A stretch of DNA of 64,000 nucleotides from Chamaecrista fasciculata (GCA_003254925.1 QANZ01010957.1:1-64000), one strand, 5' to 3'; positions 25,601 to 36,622 are shown, counted from the stretch's first letter. Notes: generated from the sequence alone by a model not told the origin. Numbers and translations are program-made.

Positions 25601-27537
25601 AGGTTGTAGAATTGGTCCTATATCTTTTGATCTGGTTGCAGAATTAGTCTCATATATTTGGGTCAAGTGAGACTAATGGTGAAATTTTTTGCAAACATAT
25701 GAGACTAATTCTACAATTTAACCAAAAGATATAGGACTACAAGTGATATGAGACCGAATTTGCAGCCTTTTGCAAAAATATGAGATCAAAAGTGCAATAA
25801 AAAAAGTTATGGAACCAAATTGAAATCTAAGAAAAAGTTGTGGGACCAAAAGTACACTTTGACAAATATTTATTTACTATTAAAATAAATAACTAATAAC
25901 TTTTATATTTATGGTACAAATTTGTTTTATTGGATGAACAATCAACTCATTATATGATAACTTCATCGATTCATTGACTCGTTCAATTTTTAAAATATTA
26001 ATGTTATGTTAATTTGTTCAATTCTCATAATTTTTAGGAGTTGGAGAAGTAGACAATGGCACGAAACCAGTGAATGAAGCCATCAAGGACGGTATCAGAA
26101 TTAGATCCCTTGATGGCCATCTCAAAAATGTTCTTCGAGCTATCAAGTGAGTGAGATATATATATATATATACACTAAGGGCTTGGCGTGTTCGTAATGT
26201 TTGAAATGATTTAAAGTTAAAGATTACATAAAGTTTTTATATTGATAAATGAGTAAGTTTGGGACCAATTTGAAATTTCCTGATACATTTGGGACTNTCG
26301 CGTAATTTCAAAAGTTTAGCGTGTCGCTGTGTCCGTGTCCGTGTCGTGTCCCGTGTCCGTGTCAGTGTCCATGCTTCCTAGCACATAAGAATGAACGTGG
26401 GCTAGCTAGAGAAAAGTGGGTGATTTTTTAATTTTTTAATTCAATAGTTTTAACTAACCATAAATGTGTGGAGCCATATAATATAAGATACTAGGGGCTT
26501 GGCGTGCCCGCTATGTAACGTTTGAATTGATTTTTATATTGATAAAAGAGTAAGTTTGGGACCAATTTGAGAAATTATAAAAATATGTAAGACTCATCTA
26601 AAATAAATAAAATATTTAGGACCAATTTGAAATTACCTCATATTGGGGAGAGTAAGTTGGGAGAGAGAGTGGTGGTATTTTTTAATTTTTAATTGTTTTT
26701 TGCATTTTTTTTAATTCATTTATTTTTTTTGAAGAAGTGGGGAGAGAGGGTGGTGATTTTTTTTTCTTTTTTAATTTTTTAATTCACTATTTTTGACCAA
26801 CCATAAAGGGTTTAGCCATATAATAAAGTATAGATATATTAATTATGAGGTCAAATTGTATTTTTGGTCTCATAATTTTTGCTCAGATCTCTATTTGATC
26901 CCACAATTTTTTTTGTTATACTTTTGGTTTCATATCTTTTGCTTAGGTTGTAAATTTGGTCTGTGATGCACTTTTGGCCCCATATGTTTTGTTCAGATTG
27001 TCGAATTGATCTCATACCTTTTGGTCAGGTTGTAGAACTAGTCTCATATATTTGGGTCAGATGAGACTAATGGTGAAACTTTTTACAAAGATATAAGACT
27101 AATTCTACAACCTGACCAAAAGTAATACAAGACCAAATCTGTAACCTCAGCATAAGATATGAGACCAAAAGTGCAAAAAAAAGTCATAGGGGCCAAATTG
27201 AGACATGTGCAAAAGTTATAGAACCAAAAGTGCACTTTTACCTTAATAATATATATATATATATCCTGCGCCCATTCGTGCCTTAATTTGTTTTTTATAA
27301 TTAATTGTTGTTAATCCATTGGGTGTTAACAATTAAGTTAATTAATCATGATGATTTAATTTGTGTAGGGAGGGGGTGAATGTAAAGAGTTATTTTGTAT
27401 GGTCATTTCTTGATGACTTCGAATGGAATTCTGGCTATACAGCTCGATTTGGCCTCACTTATGTTGATTACAAAAATAATCTCGCAAGGCATCTCAAATA
27501 TTCTGCTTTCTGGTTCAAGAGGTTCCTTCTCCGTTAG
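11570..27537 (+). CDS. Beta-glucosidase, glycoside hydrolase family 1 (complete, 13 exons)
   Basis: Exons: 11570-11728, 11849-11918, 12091-12149, 12283-12358, 12466-12537, 21814-21901, 22319-22571, 22684-22799, 23435-23649, 24486-24517, 24998-25100, 26038-26146, 27369-27537. Every junction is GT-AG and the phases add up to 506 residues plus stop, the usual plant family 1 size and exon pattern. The start gives a signal peptide ([17 protein letters not shown], likely cut after SIYA), so the product enters the secretory path to apoplast or vacuole. FGAASAAFQ opens the barrel. [12 protein letters not shown], the acid/base motif TLNEP (exon 7), the nucleophile motif YITENG (exon 11) and the glucose-binding WSFLDDFEW (exon 13) are present. 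It removes glucose from beta-glucosides. The sequence resembles the plant BGLU clade that includes cyanogenic beta-glucosidases, but the substrate cannot be read. Oddities: intron 5 is 9.3 kb and filled with transposons, and intron 9 holds an 8-base gap. Confidence 0.93.
12822..13666. mobile_element. Degenerate hAT-like element in intron 5
   Basis: The ends are weakly inverted ('taagaatgatcatgag' and '...taatcatcccta') with near-matching flanks (atcgtctc and atcgtcat). Its inner phrase 'aatctctatccccatacttg' resembles a region at 32230-32290. A Mutator-type MITE sits inside it (12905-13294). It is old, and the boundaries are approximate. Confidence 0.4.
12905..13294. mobile_element. Mutator-like foldback MITE (GGGTAAATT family)
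   Basis: It begins GGGTAAATTCTACTTTGGTA and ends with the inverse AATTTACCC. The whole body folds back through repeated 'tttggtacc' units. It is flanked by an exact 9-bp duplication, taaaattaa, at 12896-12904 and 13295-13303. Confidence 0.8.
13745..14086. mobile_element. Partial hAT MITE related to 51259-51780
   Basis: 'tctaaatatgataaaatttt' through 'aagtgacatttcatca' follows the same order as 51395-51550. The left end still shows 'ggttttaaaaattagatcgg'. The right part ends where a LINE was inserted at 14087. Confidence 0.55.
14087..14906 (-). mobile_element. LINE fragment with RNase H domain
   Basis: On the minus strand a 189-residue frame (14146-14715) shows an RVT_3-type RNase H: NINVDGSF, then [11 protein letters not shown], then [19 protein letters not shown] frame before it (14673-14867) has the [15 protein letters not shown] linker typical of plant L1. 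The 3' end is a poly-T (plus strand) at 14087. A 7-bp duplication, ttcatca, flanks the copy (14080-14086 and 14907-14913). It is strongly 5' truncated, which is usual for LINEs. Confidence 0.8.
14995..15115. repeat. Half of a GGGTAAATT-family MITE
   Basis: 'gggtaaattacattttggta' and following 'tttggtacc' units match the left arm of the MITE at 12905 and 23696. The right arm is missing. Confidence 0.5.
17161..19868 (-). mobile_element. Gypsy-type LTR-derived segment (fossil)
   Basis: On the minus strand it begins TGTAATACCCGGGTGTTATA, a start known for plant Gypsy LTRs. At the other side (17165-17350) it has a TATAAAAAG box and the phrase 'tgactttagcatcggagg', the same layout as the LTR segment near 62230. 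No coding region remains and no clean target duplication was found. It may be a solo LTR or a composite of two LTR pieces. Old and broken. Confidence 0.5.
19488..19680. repeat. (TTC)n, (TC)n and (TTTC)n microsatellites
   Basis: A run of ttc units (about 19490-19565) is followed by about 30 tc units (19571-19632) and ttct units (19640-19665). The long frames across it on both strands are repeat artefacts, not genes. Confidence 0.95.
20905..21813. other. Rest of intron 5, no element resolved
   Basis: AT-rich non-coding DNA with a (TA)n tract at 20940-20960. The stretch 20900-20940 holds 'agttcgaattccggcctctc', which resembles a pol III B box, but no matching A box was secure. Confidence 0.4.
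22934..23119. mobile_element. Small hAT MITE in intron 8
   Basis: The 186-bp element has terminal inverted repeats CATGGTTGCAAATTACGG / CCGCAATTTGCAACCATG and an exact 8-bp duplication, ctataatt, at 22926-22933 and 23120-23127. The body is 'gcggttgcgg' repeats, far more GC-rich than its surroundings. Confidence 0.85.
23696..24063. mobile_element. Mutator-like foldback MITE (GGGTAAATT family) in intron 9
   Basis: It begins GGGTAGATTACAATTCGATA and ends AATTTACCC. It is flanked by an exact 9-bp duplication, ttatatata, at 23687-23695 and 24064-24072. Confidence 0.8.
24297..24457. mobile_element. Second GGGTAAATT-family MITE, cut by an assembly gap
   Basis: 'gggtaaattacactttggta' to 'taaccataacaaatttt' equals the left arm of the previous MITE. 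The element stops at the N run 24450-24457, 28 bases before exon 10, so the right arm is missing or unassembled. Confidence 0.65.
25451..25863. mobile_element. Foldback MITE (GGTCAAAGTGCA family) in intron 11
   Basis: Starts GGTCAAAAGTGCACTTTTGA and ends 'gtacactttgac'. The arms repeat 'tttggtc' phrases in opposite orientation. The flanking duplication has decayed. Confidence 0.65.
26171..26845. repeat. Two tandem copies of an unclassified repeat in intron 12
   Basis: Both units (about 26171-26487 and 26490-26843) start 'ctaggggcttggcgtg', contain 'gagtaagtttgggaccaatt', and end 'aaccataaa...agccatataat'. The first unit also has a short tandem of 'gtgtccgt' near 26315-26370 and an N at 26297. 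Confidence 0.6.
26849..27242. mobile_element. Foldback MITE (GGTCAAAGTGCA family) in intron 12
   Basis: Starts GGTCAAATTGTATTTTTGGT and ends 'agtgcacttttacc'. It has the same internal order as the copies at 25451 and 30203. Confidence 0.65.
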
Positions 27538-27785
27538 AGACTTTATATTATATCTATATTTGTAGTTAAATATCCTTGAAGCTTTGAAGGAATTGAGAGT
27601 CTTCTAATTCAGTATGTGGTTTTCACAACATGTACCACTATAAAATAAAAAATGCATCATGGACATGTCACATGTACCTCAAAGTTTCAAATAAATATAA
27701 TATTATCAGAAAGTGTGTTTGATTCTGTTATTCTAATTCAGAAGCTTTTGGTGTAGTTCTGTTGGTGGATGATAACTCTAATGAA

Positions 27786-28769
27786 TACGGGTGTTCGTCG
27801 GTCGGGTTCAGATGGGTCTATCGGATGAGATATCAAGCAGCGGGTTGAAATTTTTCAATCTGAACCCGCCCGTCAACCCAGTCAACCCAATAGTATCGGG
27901 TTGAGTCGGATTGTGAGCGGGTCGGGCGGGTTATTTGAATTAATTTATTTTTTTGAAAAAAAAAATTTATTAAAAATTAAAAATATTTACAATAAAAAAC
28001 ACTAATAATTTCAAATCAGAATATAAGGGACTAGAAACTAATTTTAACCCAAAATGAATTTAGACTAAAAATAATCAGGAAAGAGACTAGATCCAGTTCA
28101 AATCTATCATGTTCTTGGACACTTCACCTTCATCTTCTTCATGTTCCACCTTCATCTCCTCTTCTTCAAAATATAGCTATGTAAATCAACAACTTACATG
28201 ATTGGGAAATAGAACTTCGCTGCTTGTCGAAGGAAATCAAAGTTTCCGTCGCTGCCACCGTTGTCGATGGCCGCCGCCGCCGCTGTCGTTGCTGTATTGT
28301 GTCTCTGTCATCTCTACTTAACGCGATATAGGTGAGAAATAGTGAAATAAAAATGAAAAAGATGGAGAGATCTAGATTTTTTTGAAGAGATGTGATGAGA
28401 TCTGGTCTGACTTTGTGCCATATTGAGAGATTGAGATCTGGTTTTTCTATTTTGGTTGAGTTGTGGTGTACTAGTGTGTCTATGGAGATCTAAATTATGA
28501 GAGTTTTGAGACTGAAAAACTTGGGAACAAGATTCTGGAGTAGAGATACAAAGGCTCGACAGATTTTTTTTTCTTTTTTTTGGTTTCAATCGGTCGGGTC
28601 AGGTTTAATCGGGTTCAAGCATGTTAATCTAATAACCCGATCAGACCGACATTTTCTGAAAAATCAGATCCGAATGAACCCGTATGGTTAAACCCAAACC
28701 GACCAAACCCAATATTTACGGTCGGGTTCGGTCGGGTTAGGCGGGTTAACCCGTTTTTGCCCAACCCTA
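27786..28769. mobile_element. Non-autonomous hAT element downstream of the gene
   Basis: The terminal phrases are TACGGGTGTTCGTCGGTCGG and, inverted, TAGGGTTGGGCAAAAACGGG. Flanks ctaatgaa (27778-27785) and ctaatgag (28770-28777) match at 7 of 8 bases, the size expected for hAT. 'cgggtcgggcgggtta' phrases near both ends form subterminal repeats. The middle has cct/gcc-rich sequence but no transposase. Confidence 0.65.
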
Positions 28770-28790
28770 CTAATGAGATATTTTCGATTG

Positions 28791-29292
28791 GTCAAATATT
28801 TATTTTGGTCCCTTATGATTGCTCAAAGTTCTGTTTTGGTCCCTCAAATTTTTTTTATCATTTTGGTCTCTCATGTTTGCTCAAAGTTCTGTTTTGATCC
28901 CTCAAATTTTTTTTCGTTCCGTTTGGGTCCCCATGTTTGCTCAAAGTTCTGTTTTGGTCTCTTATGTTTTCAAAAAGTTCCACCGTTAGTCCCTACCAGT
29001 TTTCCATCCACTTTTCCTATTTAAAAAAAAGGAAAAAAAAAAAAACTAACTTTCATTTCCCAACATCTTTTCTCTTTTGCATTAAGGTCCTTCCCTTTTA
29101 TAAAAGAGTATAATTGTTGGGAGATGAAAGTTAGTTCTTTTTCCTTTTTTTTGACAAAAAAATAGATGAAAAAGAGTCAGAGACTAACCATGGAACTTTT
29201 TAGAAACACGAGGGACCAAAACAGAACAAAACAAACTTGAGGAACCAAAACGGAACTTTGAGCAAAGATGAAGACCAAAATAGGACTGTGGC
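28791..29292. mobile_element. Foldback MITE, Mutator-like
   Basis: The long inverted arms are made of 'ttttggtccctca' phrases around a central 'actaactttcat...atgaaagttagt' hairpin. The flanks attttcgattg (28780-28790) and attttcaattg (29293-29303) match at 10 of 11 bases. Confidence 0.6.
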
Positions 29293-29303
29293 ATTTTCAA
29301 TTG

Positions 29304-30202
29304 GACATTATGAACTATCACTTAATACAAGGTAAAATTACTTTTTGGTCCCCAAACTTTACACCAACTATCAGTTTTAAATTGCATGTCATCGGCTACC
29401 ATCGAATCTATCATTTAATATTTGACTAAAGTAAGAGTAAAAGATATAAAATTGGTCAAAAGGTGAAACATTAGAGACAAAATTGACAGTTCATGTAATA
29501 TTTGTTCAGTCCTGCCTTTGATATTTGTTATTCGTTTTCACCAGTCTTTATCTTTGTCAGTGACATATATGCCTCAGGAACTTAACCATGTTTGCTCAGA
29601 TTTATGCACTATGTGTAAAATTCATGCTTGGCATCTTGATGAAGTTTTACTTTTAATGGGAGGGAGGCCTCTGATTCCATAGTGTCACATTGGCATTTAA
29701 AGAAAGGACTCATTAATTCTCTCTAGAATCCTTGGTCTTGTATGTGACCCTTGGCCACAAGTATTCTCCCTCTCTTTCTCTTGATATCACTATTATTATA
29801 GGATAGGATTAGTTTAATATGCACTTCACATGAGAACAAAAAGTTTCCAATGAGAGTTTTTTCATGAGATAATAAATACTATTGGCATTGATCTCTACGA
29901 GAATGACAGTTTCAAAGAAAGGCCATTCATAGTAACCACCCTCTATCTGGTATATATATATCAGCAGCACCTACCACTGCTTTGCTTTCTGGATATATAT
30001 ATATTATTGATGGACCATAGTCATTTTCCTATGTGAAATAACTAAAAAGAATTTCAAGATCTCAAAGAATTTAGTAATGCTTCTGATGTGCTTACTTGAT
30101 GCCTGGTAGGTCTAATGCATGTATACAAGGTGGGATCACTTATTTAGAGGCTCATGATTCATATACACATCATATGAGCACTTGATTAGTATATAAAAAA
30201 TA
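29304..30202. other. Non-coding; MITE-like arms at 29335-29490, otherwise unassigned
   Basis: No frame of note. 29335-29490 contains 'ttactttttggtccccaaac' and a looser inverse, suggesting an old MITE. The rest shows nothing recognisable. Confidence 0.4.
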
Positions 30203-30582
30203 AGTCAAAGTGCACTTTTGGTCCCATAATTTTTGCTCAAGTCTCAATTTGGTCCCATACTTGTTTTGTTGCACTTTTGGTCCGATATCTTTTGTTCAGG
30301 TTGCATATTTAGTCCCCTGTTGCACTTTTGGTCTTATATCTTTGGGTCAGGTTGCAGAATTGGTCTTATATATTTTGGTCATGTGAGATTGACGGTGAAA
30401 CTTTTTGCAAAGATATAAAACTAATTTTACAACCTGACCAAAAGATATGGTACCAAAAGTGATACGGGACCAAATCTGCAACATTTTGCAAAGATATGAG
30501 ACCAAAAGTGCAACAATAAAAAGTTATAACACCAAATTGAAACCTAAGCAAAAGTTATGAGACCAAAAAATGCACTTTGACC
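30203..30582. mobile_element. Mutator-like foldback MITE (GGTCAAAGTGCA family)
   Basis: Begins AGTCAAAGTGCACTTTTGGT and ends TGCACTTTGACC. It is flanked by an exact 9-bp duplication, taaaaaata, at 30194-30202 and 30583-30591. Confidence 0.8.
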
Positions 30583-31394
30583 TAAAAAATATATACTATT
30601 AATACACATATCCCATGTTTCTAATATATCAAGCGGTAGGCCCAACTATCCTCAGAGTAAGTAAGTTCATAATTAAGTAAGGTTAATTAATCGGTATTAT
30701 AAGATAAGATTAGTATAACTGAATGTCGGTGGTCTAAGTTTGAGACCAAAATTAATAGAAGCACAATATTGTACTTCCTCTCACTCTGTCTCATATATAG
30801 TGGGATGAATCCTGAACCTTTGTGCATTAAAATACTTAAACTAAAATACTTCATGTATTTATATATTATTTTTAATTGTGTAGCTATTAGCTTTACAGCC
30901 TAGCTTATATCACCTATATACATTGCATATCAGTGGATCAGTCTCATCTGTCTCTTAACATGAACTCATCTATGCCTAAAGCAGCATCTGATTGATGTGT
31001 TGATGAGGCATATCAAAATTCGAACAAGAATAGTAAAATGGTTCTTTCTTCACAAGAGTACAAATTAAAATCCCAACCCCACTCACACTAATTGACTACT
31101 CATTTTTCATTTCACTTTCCCTTGATATCATTAAATGTTAAAATTCTGTTTTAATACTTTTTAGAGCATTTTCGACTGCTTCAAATTTTTTTGTGACTTA
31201 GTCTTTGTGAATCTTACCGTTAGATTTTTACCCATTCTTACATTCAAGAGCACTTTGGATTGTATATGATGGAGATTAACATGTGATGTTTGTTTTTCAT
31301 TTTTGATAATTTTGATATACTTACATTCCTTACTAAGCTTGTATTTTTTCTTTAAGGATGCTACATAAGCGTCCACAATCTTCTCGTGCAAAAT

Positions 31395-31765
31395 AGCTAA
31401 AATTGCTCGAACATTACATGATTCAACTTCCCAACAAGTTGGTGTCACTTCCCAATGTGTTGATTTTATTTCTCAGTCTACTTCTCAATGCCTTGATTCT
31501 AGTCCTCAGCCACAAGAGGATGCAACTATTAGTGAGCCTTCCTTGACACGACGAACTCTAGCCTATTGTGAAATGAAAGAGGATAGCTCTTTGAGATTTG
31601 ACTTAGCTTTAATGCAACAAAAGCTTGAAATGTTGAAAGCTGAGTTAGCTCGTGAATGAGCTGAGCTAGCTCGAATGGATGGCATACTTCAATATTTAGT
31701 GGAATATATGGGAATTCAGATTCCCCCGTCGCTTACTAGTGCAGTAGGACAACCAATACAAGTAA
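31395..31765 (+). pseudogene. Coding remnant with coiled-coil character, possibly transposon-derived
   Basis: On the plus strand a frame runs about 120 codons with one internal stop. It has a Ser/Gln-rich part (SQQVGVTSQCVDFISQS), then SLTRRTLAYCEMKED and a charged helix (LALMQQKLEMLKAELARE). This layout resembles the C-terminal part of plant proteins linked to En/Spm (CACTA) transposons, but I recognise no defining motif. It could equally be a fragment of another host gene. No transposon ends were found around it. Confidence 0.3.
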
Positions 31766-31810
31766 TGCAAGTTTTATTTATTTAACCATTGATATATTAT
31801 AAAAGTTTGT

Positions 31811-31880
31811 GTTGTATGTATGTATGTTGTATGCAAGTATGTATGGATGTACGTATGTATGCATGTATGTATATATGTAT
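31811..31880. repeat. (GTAT)n microsatellite
   Basis: Imperfect run of gtat/gtatgcat units just after the coding remnant. Confidence 0.9.
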
Positions 31881-32209
31881 TTTCTTACACTTTTTTCTTA
31901 TCTTTGTATTGCCACCAGATGCAGGCAATGTGGAGGCATCATCTGGAGCGAGTCATGACCCATAGGCAGTATGCAAACAAAATAATATTTTGTAATCACT
32001 TATATGATAATTAATTGCTAGGTTTATACATATTTTTGGTATTGAACACGAGTTTTTGGTTGTACGTATGTGAAATATTTGTTGGATTGATGCATACCTT
32101 TGGTTTTGAAGACATATGCCATATATAGGAATGCTTATGGATAGTGTTTGGGTAGGATATCATGATCTTTGGTTACAAACTTTAGAAAAAAAATTATCCC
32201 CATCCTTAG

Positions 32210-32600
32210 ACCTGTGCTCATGCAGGTATCAAATTTAATCTCTATTTTCGTTCCCGACGAATAGTTCAATTCTCATACTCGAATTCAAGAAATATCTAAA
32301 ATAAATAATTTATTTTTATAAAATATAACTCAATTATATCATATAGTATTATAATATATATAAATATTATTCAATTATATTTTTTTATAAAAAATTAATT
32401 GCATTATATTATAAATATGTATATAATTATATATTGAAAAAAATTAGAATATATCATAGCGAGTAGAGTACAGGTTAAGTATAATTATTCCTGAACCTAA
32501 AATTTTGAACCTATAAATTCCTATACTTTGACCTATTTTATTTTTACTCGTACTCATTCGAATTCAACGAGTAAAATTTACGAGTGCCATTTGGGTATGA
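32210..32600. repeat. AT-rich dispersed repeat, related to 13300-13660
   Basis: 'aatctctattttcgttcccg' and 'aattctcatactcgaattc' parallel 13304-13350, and the right part ends with 'gagtgccatttgggtatgaa'. It is likely an old hAT-type non-autonomous element. Confidence 0.4.
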
Positions 32601-32637
32601 ACATCTTGATCATCTTTGTCATATATGTTAAACTTAT

Positions 32638-33184
32638 GGATAATGTTCTAGTTGTAATGACACAAATTTGTTTTTCTTTTTATTTTTTTTAATGAAACTT
32701 TGAAAATTATTGTCAATTTTTTTTTTGTTGTTATTGGAATATATAATCTTAAAAGATTAGATTAATTTTTATTTGAAAGTTTAAAAAGGATATTAGAAAA
32801 TAATGAAATTACAAACATATAGCGACGATTGTGGCTGTCTCTAAAAGTTATTGTAATAAAAGTCACTTCTTTACAATATGGTTCATATCGTTGGTATAAA
32901 TTTCTGACAAAAAAAAAACGTTAGAATAATTGTGATGGTCTCTTTAACAAAAATTATGATTGTTGCTAGTGGATAGTAAAAATAATTATTTTGTAGTGAC
33001 AATTCTTTTTGAAACGACAGTTATGACATCCCTTAAAGAGCAAAAATCAATCATCTATTAACGACAATTATAAGTTTATAATCATCATTAGAGGAATATA
33101 AACAACAACAATTTTGATCGTATTTAGGGGATGCCCAAAAAAAAAAAGAAAATTCATTAATGGATATAACAACGCTTCCAACCA
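32638..33184. repeat. Dispersed repeat, copy 2 (first copy at 4215-4725)
   Basis: Same order of phrases as copy 1: 'ttctagttgtaatgacacaa', 'ttgctagtggatagtaaaaa', 'ataatcatcattagaggaat'. Short inverted phrases ('acggttgtcataaccatcg') continue to 33240. Confidence 0.6.
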
Positions 33185-33349
33185 TCACTAAGTAAGGCGA
33201 ACGATGACTATACAAACGGTTGTCATAACCATCGCTATTTGGTGTGCAATACAACATATTATAACGATTGTGGGAACTGTCTCTAAAGACCAAACGATAA
33301 TCAGCATCATCATTAAAAGCTTTTTCTTTTTCAGAATCAAAGAGGCCTA

Positions 33350-33445
33350 ACCACCAAACCTTATATTATTGGTTACCACTTCTTTCTCATGCTACATTTA
33401 TCACATTATACAAAACTTAAGTATCAAATTGCCTTGATTTTGCTA
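33350..33445 (+). pseudogene. Beta-glucosidase exon 7 fragment
   Basis: 'ccacttctttctcatgct', then 'acattatacaaaacttaagtatcaaattgcctt', follows the end of exon 7 and the first bases of intron 7 of the copy at 39432 ('cttctttctcatgctgcagc', 'acattgtacaagactaagta', 'ttaattgcctt'). About 85 bp are alignable, with several differences. It corresponds to the [16 protein letters not shown] part of the enzyme. No other exon is visible nearby. It marks a further, nearly erased member of the tandem array between the two main copies. Confidence 0.65.
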
Positions 33446-35374
33446 AAACAAAACAAAATTGCCTTGACATTTAAATTTTTATTTTGTGATATATATATAT
33501 ATATATGAATTTATATCCTATAAAGATTTTAAGTAAAAAATAAATAATATAACAATATTTGACATATATATATATAAGATAAATTAAAATTAAAATTAAA
33601 ATTAGTTTACATATTTTAGTCCTTCAGTAGTATTGTGGAGGCAATTCAATATAGTCCTTTAAATCTAATTCATAAGAATTAATTTGTATGGTCAAAATGA
33701 CTAAAGTAATAAGTTTCATAACGTTCAAGAATTCGATGGTATATGTAAACTAAACTATTTTTGGTACATGTAAACAAAACGTTTTATAATTGAGTTGTAA
33801 ACAAAACGTTTTATAATTGAGTTGTAAACTCGTATATTTTTCATGGAGTAATTTATATATCTGTATTTTCCTACAAATAAAATTATGTTGTAGATATTGT
33901 TGATTTTTTCTATAATTTGATGTGTTAATTGAGTTTTGTTGCATTTTCATTAGACCAAAAAGCAAGTTTTTAAACTCATTATATAGTATAAACTCAGTAA
34001 CATATTCCCACATACCCATATATATTTTTAAATGTTTTTTTTAGTTTCTGCTGAAGGTGTGTTCGGGAATTAAGAGAAGGTAAGTGAAAGGAAGGAACAA
34101 GATGGGATGGTTAATTATCATTACCCATTATGCATGCTTTTTTTTTTCTTTAATTTCTAACTTTTTAAACAAAGAAAAGGTATGTAAATTATCTTATTTT
34201 CTATTCTCCATAATTTGTAATTTATCCAAACCTACCTTTAAAATAATGACATTTTTTTAATAATAATGACATGTTAGTTGGTCCAAGACATTTGCCTTGC
34301 TTAAGGCTGCATTAAGTAATTCAAAACTTGTAATATCATTTACTTAGTTTAATTAATCTCGTAGATTGAAGAATCAAGATTGAACTTGTACATTTTCTAC
34401 TAATTAAAGAAACTATAATTCAAAATCATATATACAAAATTTATTTGAGAGATCAAATCTCTCTTTTCAAACATTGTTAGATTGAGTTGTGTGAGAGAAA
34501 TTTATGTCTAATTAATACCATCGTTCCATGCATTACATATGTTCAATAGATCCTAATTTTCGAAGTATTTACATCTTAAAAATTTTAAATGATCATTCAA
34601 TGCTAAGTGCCAACGTCAGTATAGCTCAAGCTCTCAGTATTAAATATAATTTTGATCATATTATTTTTCAGGCAATTTTTCTTACCCAAAATCCAAATAT
34701 AGCTTTATTATATTGTGTCATACTATTCATATATAATATAGCAAAAAACATGAATGTGTCTAGTGTGTTTGAAGTTTGGACCTCTCTCAAAATACATGAC
34801 ACAAACTTCAATTACTATTAAAAACAAGAAATTGTGTTTACTCGTGTATGTGTTAAAATATAAAAAATGTAGTTAACGGTAGCTAGTTTTTAACCTAATC
34901 AAAGGACTAGTTGATGTTGCGCAGTATTTTGAAGTGTATGTATAAATTTTTGTCTTTTTATTTTGAGAAGGAAAAGAATTCGAGAACAAATTAGTGCTAG
35001 CAATATATATATATAACAAACAATAAAATCTTTTAAAAGATAACAAAAATGTAGTTTAAATTTGATATTGTTTATCTTATATATTATCTAGATTCACTTT
35101 CGAATGCATGCATGATATCTACAAAAACTATTAATTCATTATGATAAAGATATACAAAATTTCATATAAATTTAATCCTTTTTTAAGTATACTGTAGTAT
35201 AGTACTATATTCTTTTTTTCCCAAAGAAATAGTACTATATTCTTTAAGGTATTGTACAGTTTACATTTTCATTGCCTTCAAGCTAGCTTTGTTTCTTCAT
35301 ACGACTACGGTATAAAAGAGCAATACATGCATAGATAGGGAAAATAACAACAATTTGGTTCAATAACATCCCTA

Positions 35375-35411
<37 letters not shown>

Positions 35412-35854
35412 ATTCCACCTGTACGTGGTATATATATATATATATAAATGTTTTCATTTTTATTTTTGAAGTGTATATATATAGTTGGGTTTAAAATTGT
35501 GTGTTACCATCTCTGATTTCCTAGCTACCCTATTATTCATGAGATATATATGTACATATAAAATAATAAAATACCCAAATCTAATTATGGATTTTACCTA
35601 TTCCATAATGGAATATTCCTTAATACAAACATATACATGTACATATCATGTATTGTAATGATGACCTCAAAACTACACTCACATGTTTATTACCAGGAAA
35701 AGATAAGGATTACGGAGGACGTGTAGATAAGGATTAAGGAGGACTTGGATCCTCTACAATTAGAGGACGCTTGGAGTTCTCTACACTTGAAATTTTGAAT
35801 TTTTTTCAAAAGGTACGCTAGAAACACTTCGTTTAACTAAATGAGATCAATACG
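33446..35854. other. Non-coding, very AT-rich
   Basis: Several (TA)n tracts (33490, 35390-35450). Short frames have no coding character. Around 35700-35820 are phrases ('ggatcctctacaattagagg') that partly repeat those inside the inverted repeat to the right. Confidence 0.4.
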
Positions 35855-36622
35855 TGTCAAAATCGCAACAGAAAAAACAAAATCAGATGGTTAGAAATTG
35901 TCCAATTAAAAAGAACTCTAGAGAGTCTGAATTCAGAGGATCCAATTTCGAATAAGGATGATTTGTTATAGGATCATTTTTTAATATATATATATATATA
36001 TAAAAATGGAAGTTGAAAATTTGAATAAAGGTGTATAAATATAAATAAGATAAAAAAGGAATGAAGGAAGCGGGTTTGGAAAGCCGTTAAACACATTATT
36101 GGGTGGAGATCCTTAAATATGAATATTGGCGTATTTATGATGGAGCATTTAATGACACAATCTGATGTAGTAGGTAAAGATTTGAAGAGGTTTGAAAATT
36201 GTATATTCACCATATATTGACCTTTGAATGCACAGTTTAATTTCATGTCTTAAAGAGGATCTAATACTAAATTGAGTAATATGACAAACCAATCAGAAAA
36301 AAAGAGGCAGATAGTGAGAGAGAGAGAGTAATAATAATATTATTATCTAAATAATAAAATATTTAGCATATTTAGAATATTGAATAACTATTATATACAC
36401 TTTTCCTAAAACATATCCAACAAATTAAACATTGGTGTATGTTAGTGTGTGAGTGTGTAATATTTTGTCGCCGCCAGGAGGCTTGAGAGTTGAGGGTAGG
36501 GTTTGTTGGTGTCGCATGGCCTACATAAAGGCGTCAGGGTGAGTGTGTTTTTGCATTTTAGACATTTGAACTTTCAGCCTCACGCGAAAAAAAACAAAAA
36601 AGTAAGAGTTTCTCTCTGAGCA

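Noticed and set aside
35393-35450. (TC)n and (TA)n tracts as a possible promoter
   Set aside because: No TATA context with a downstream gene; simple repeats are common throughout the window.
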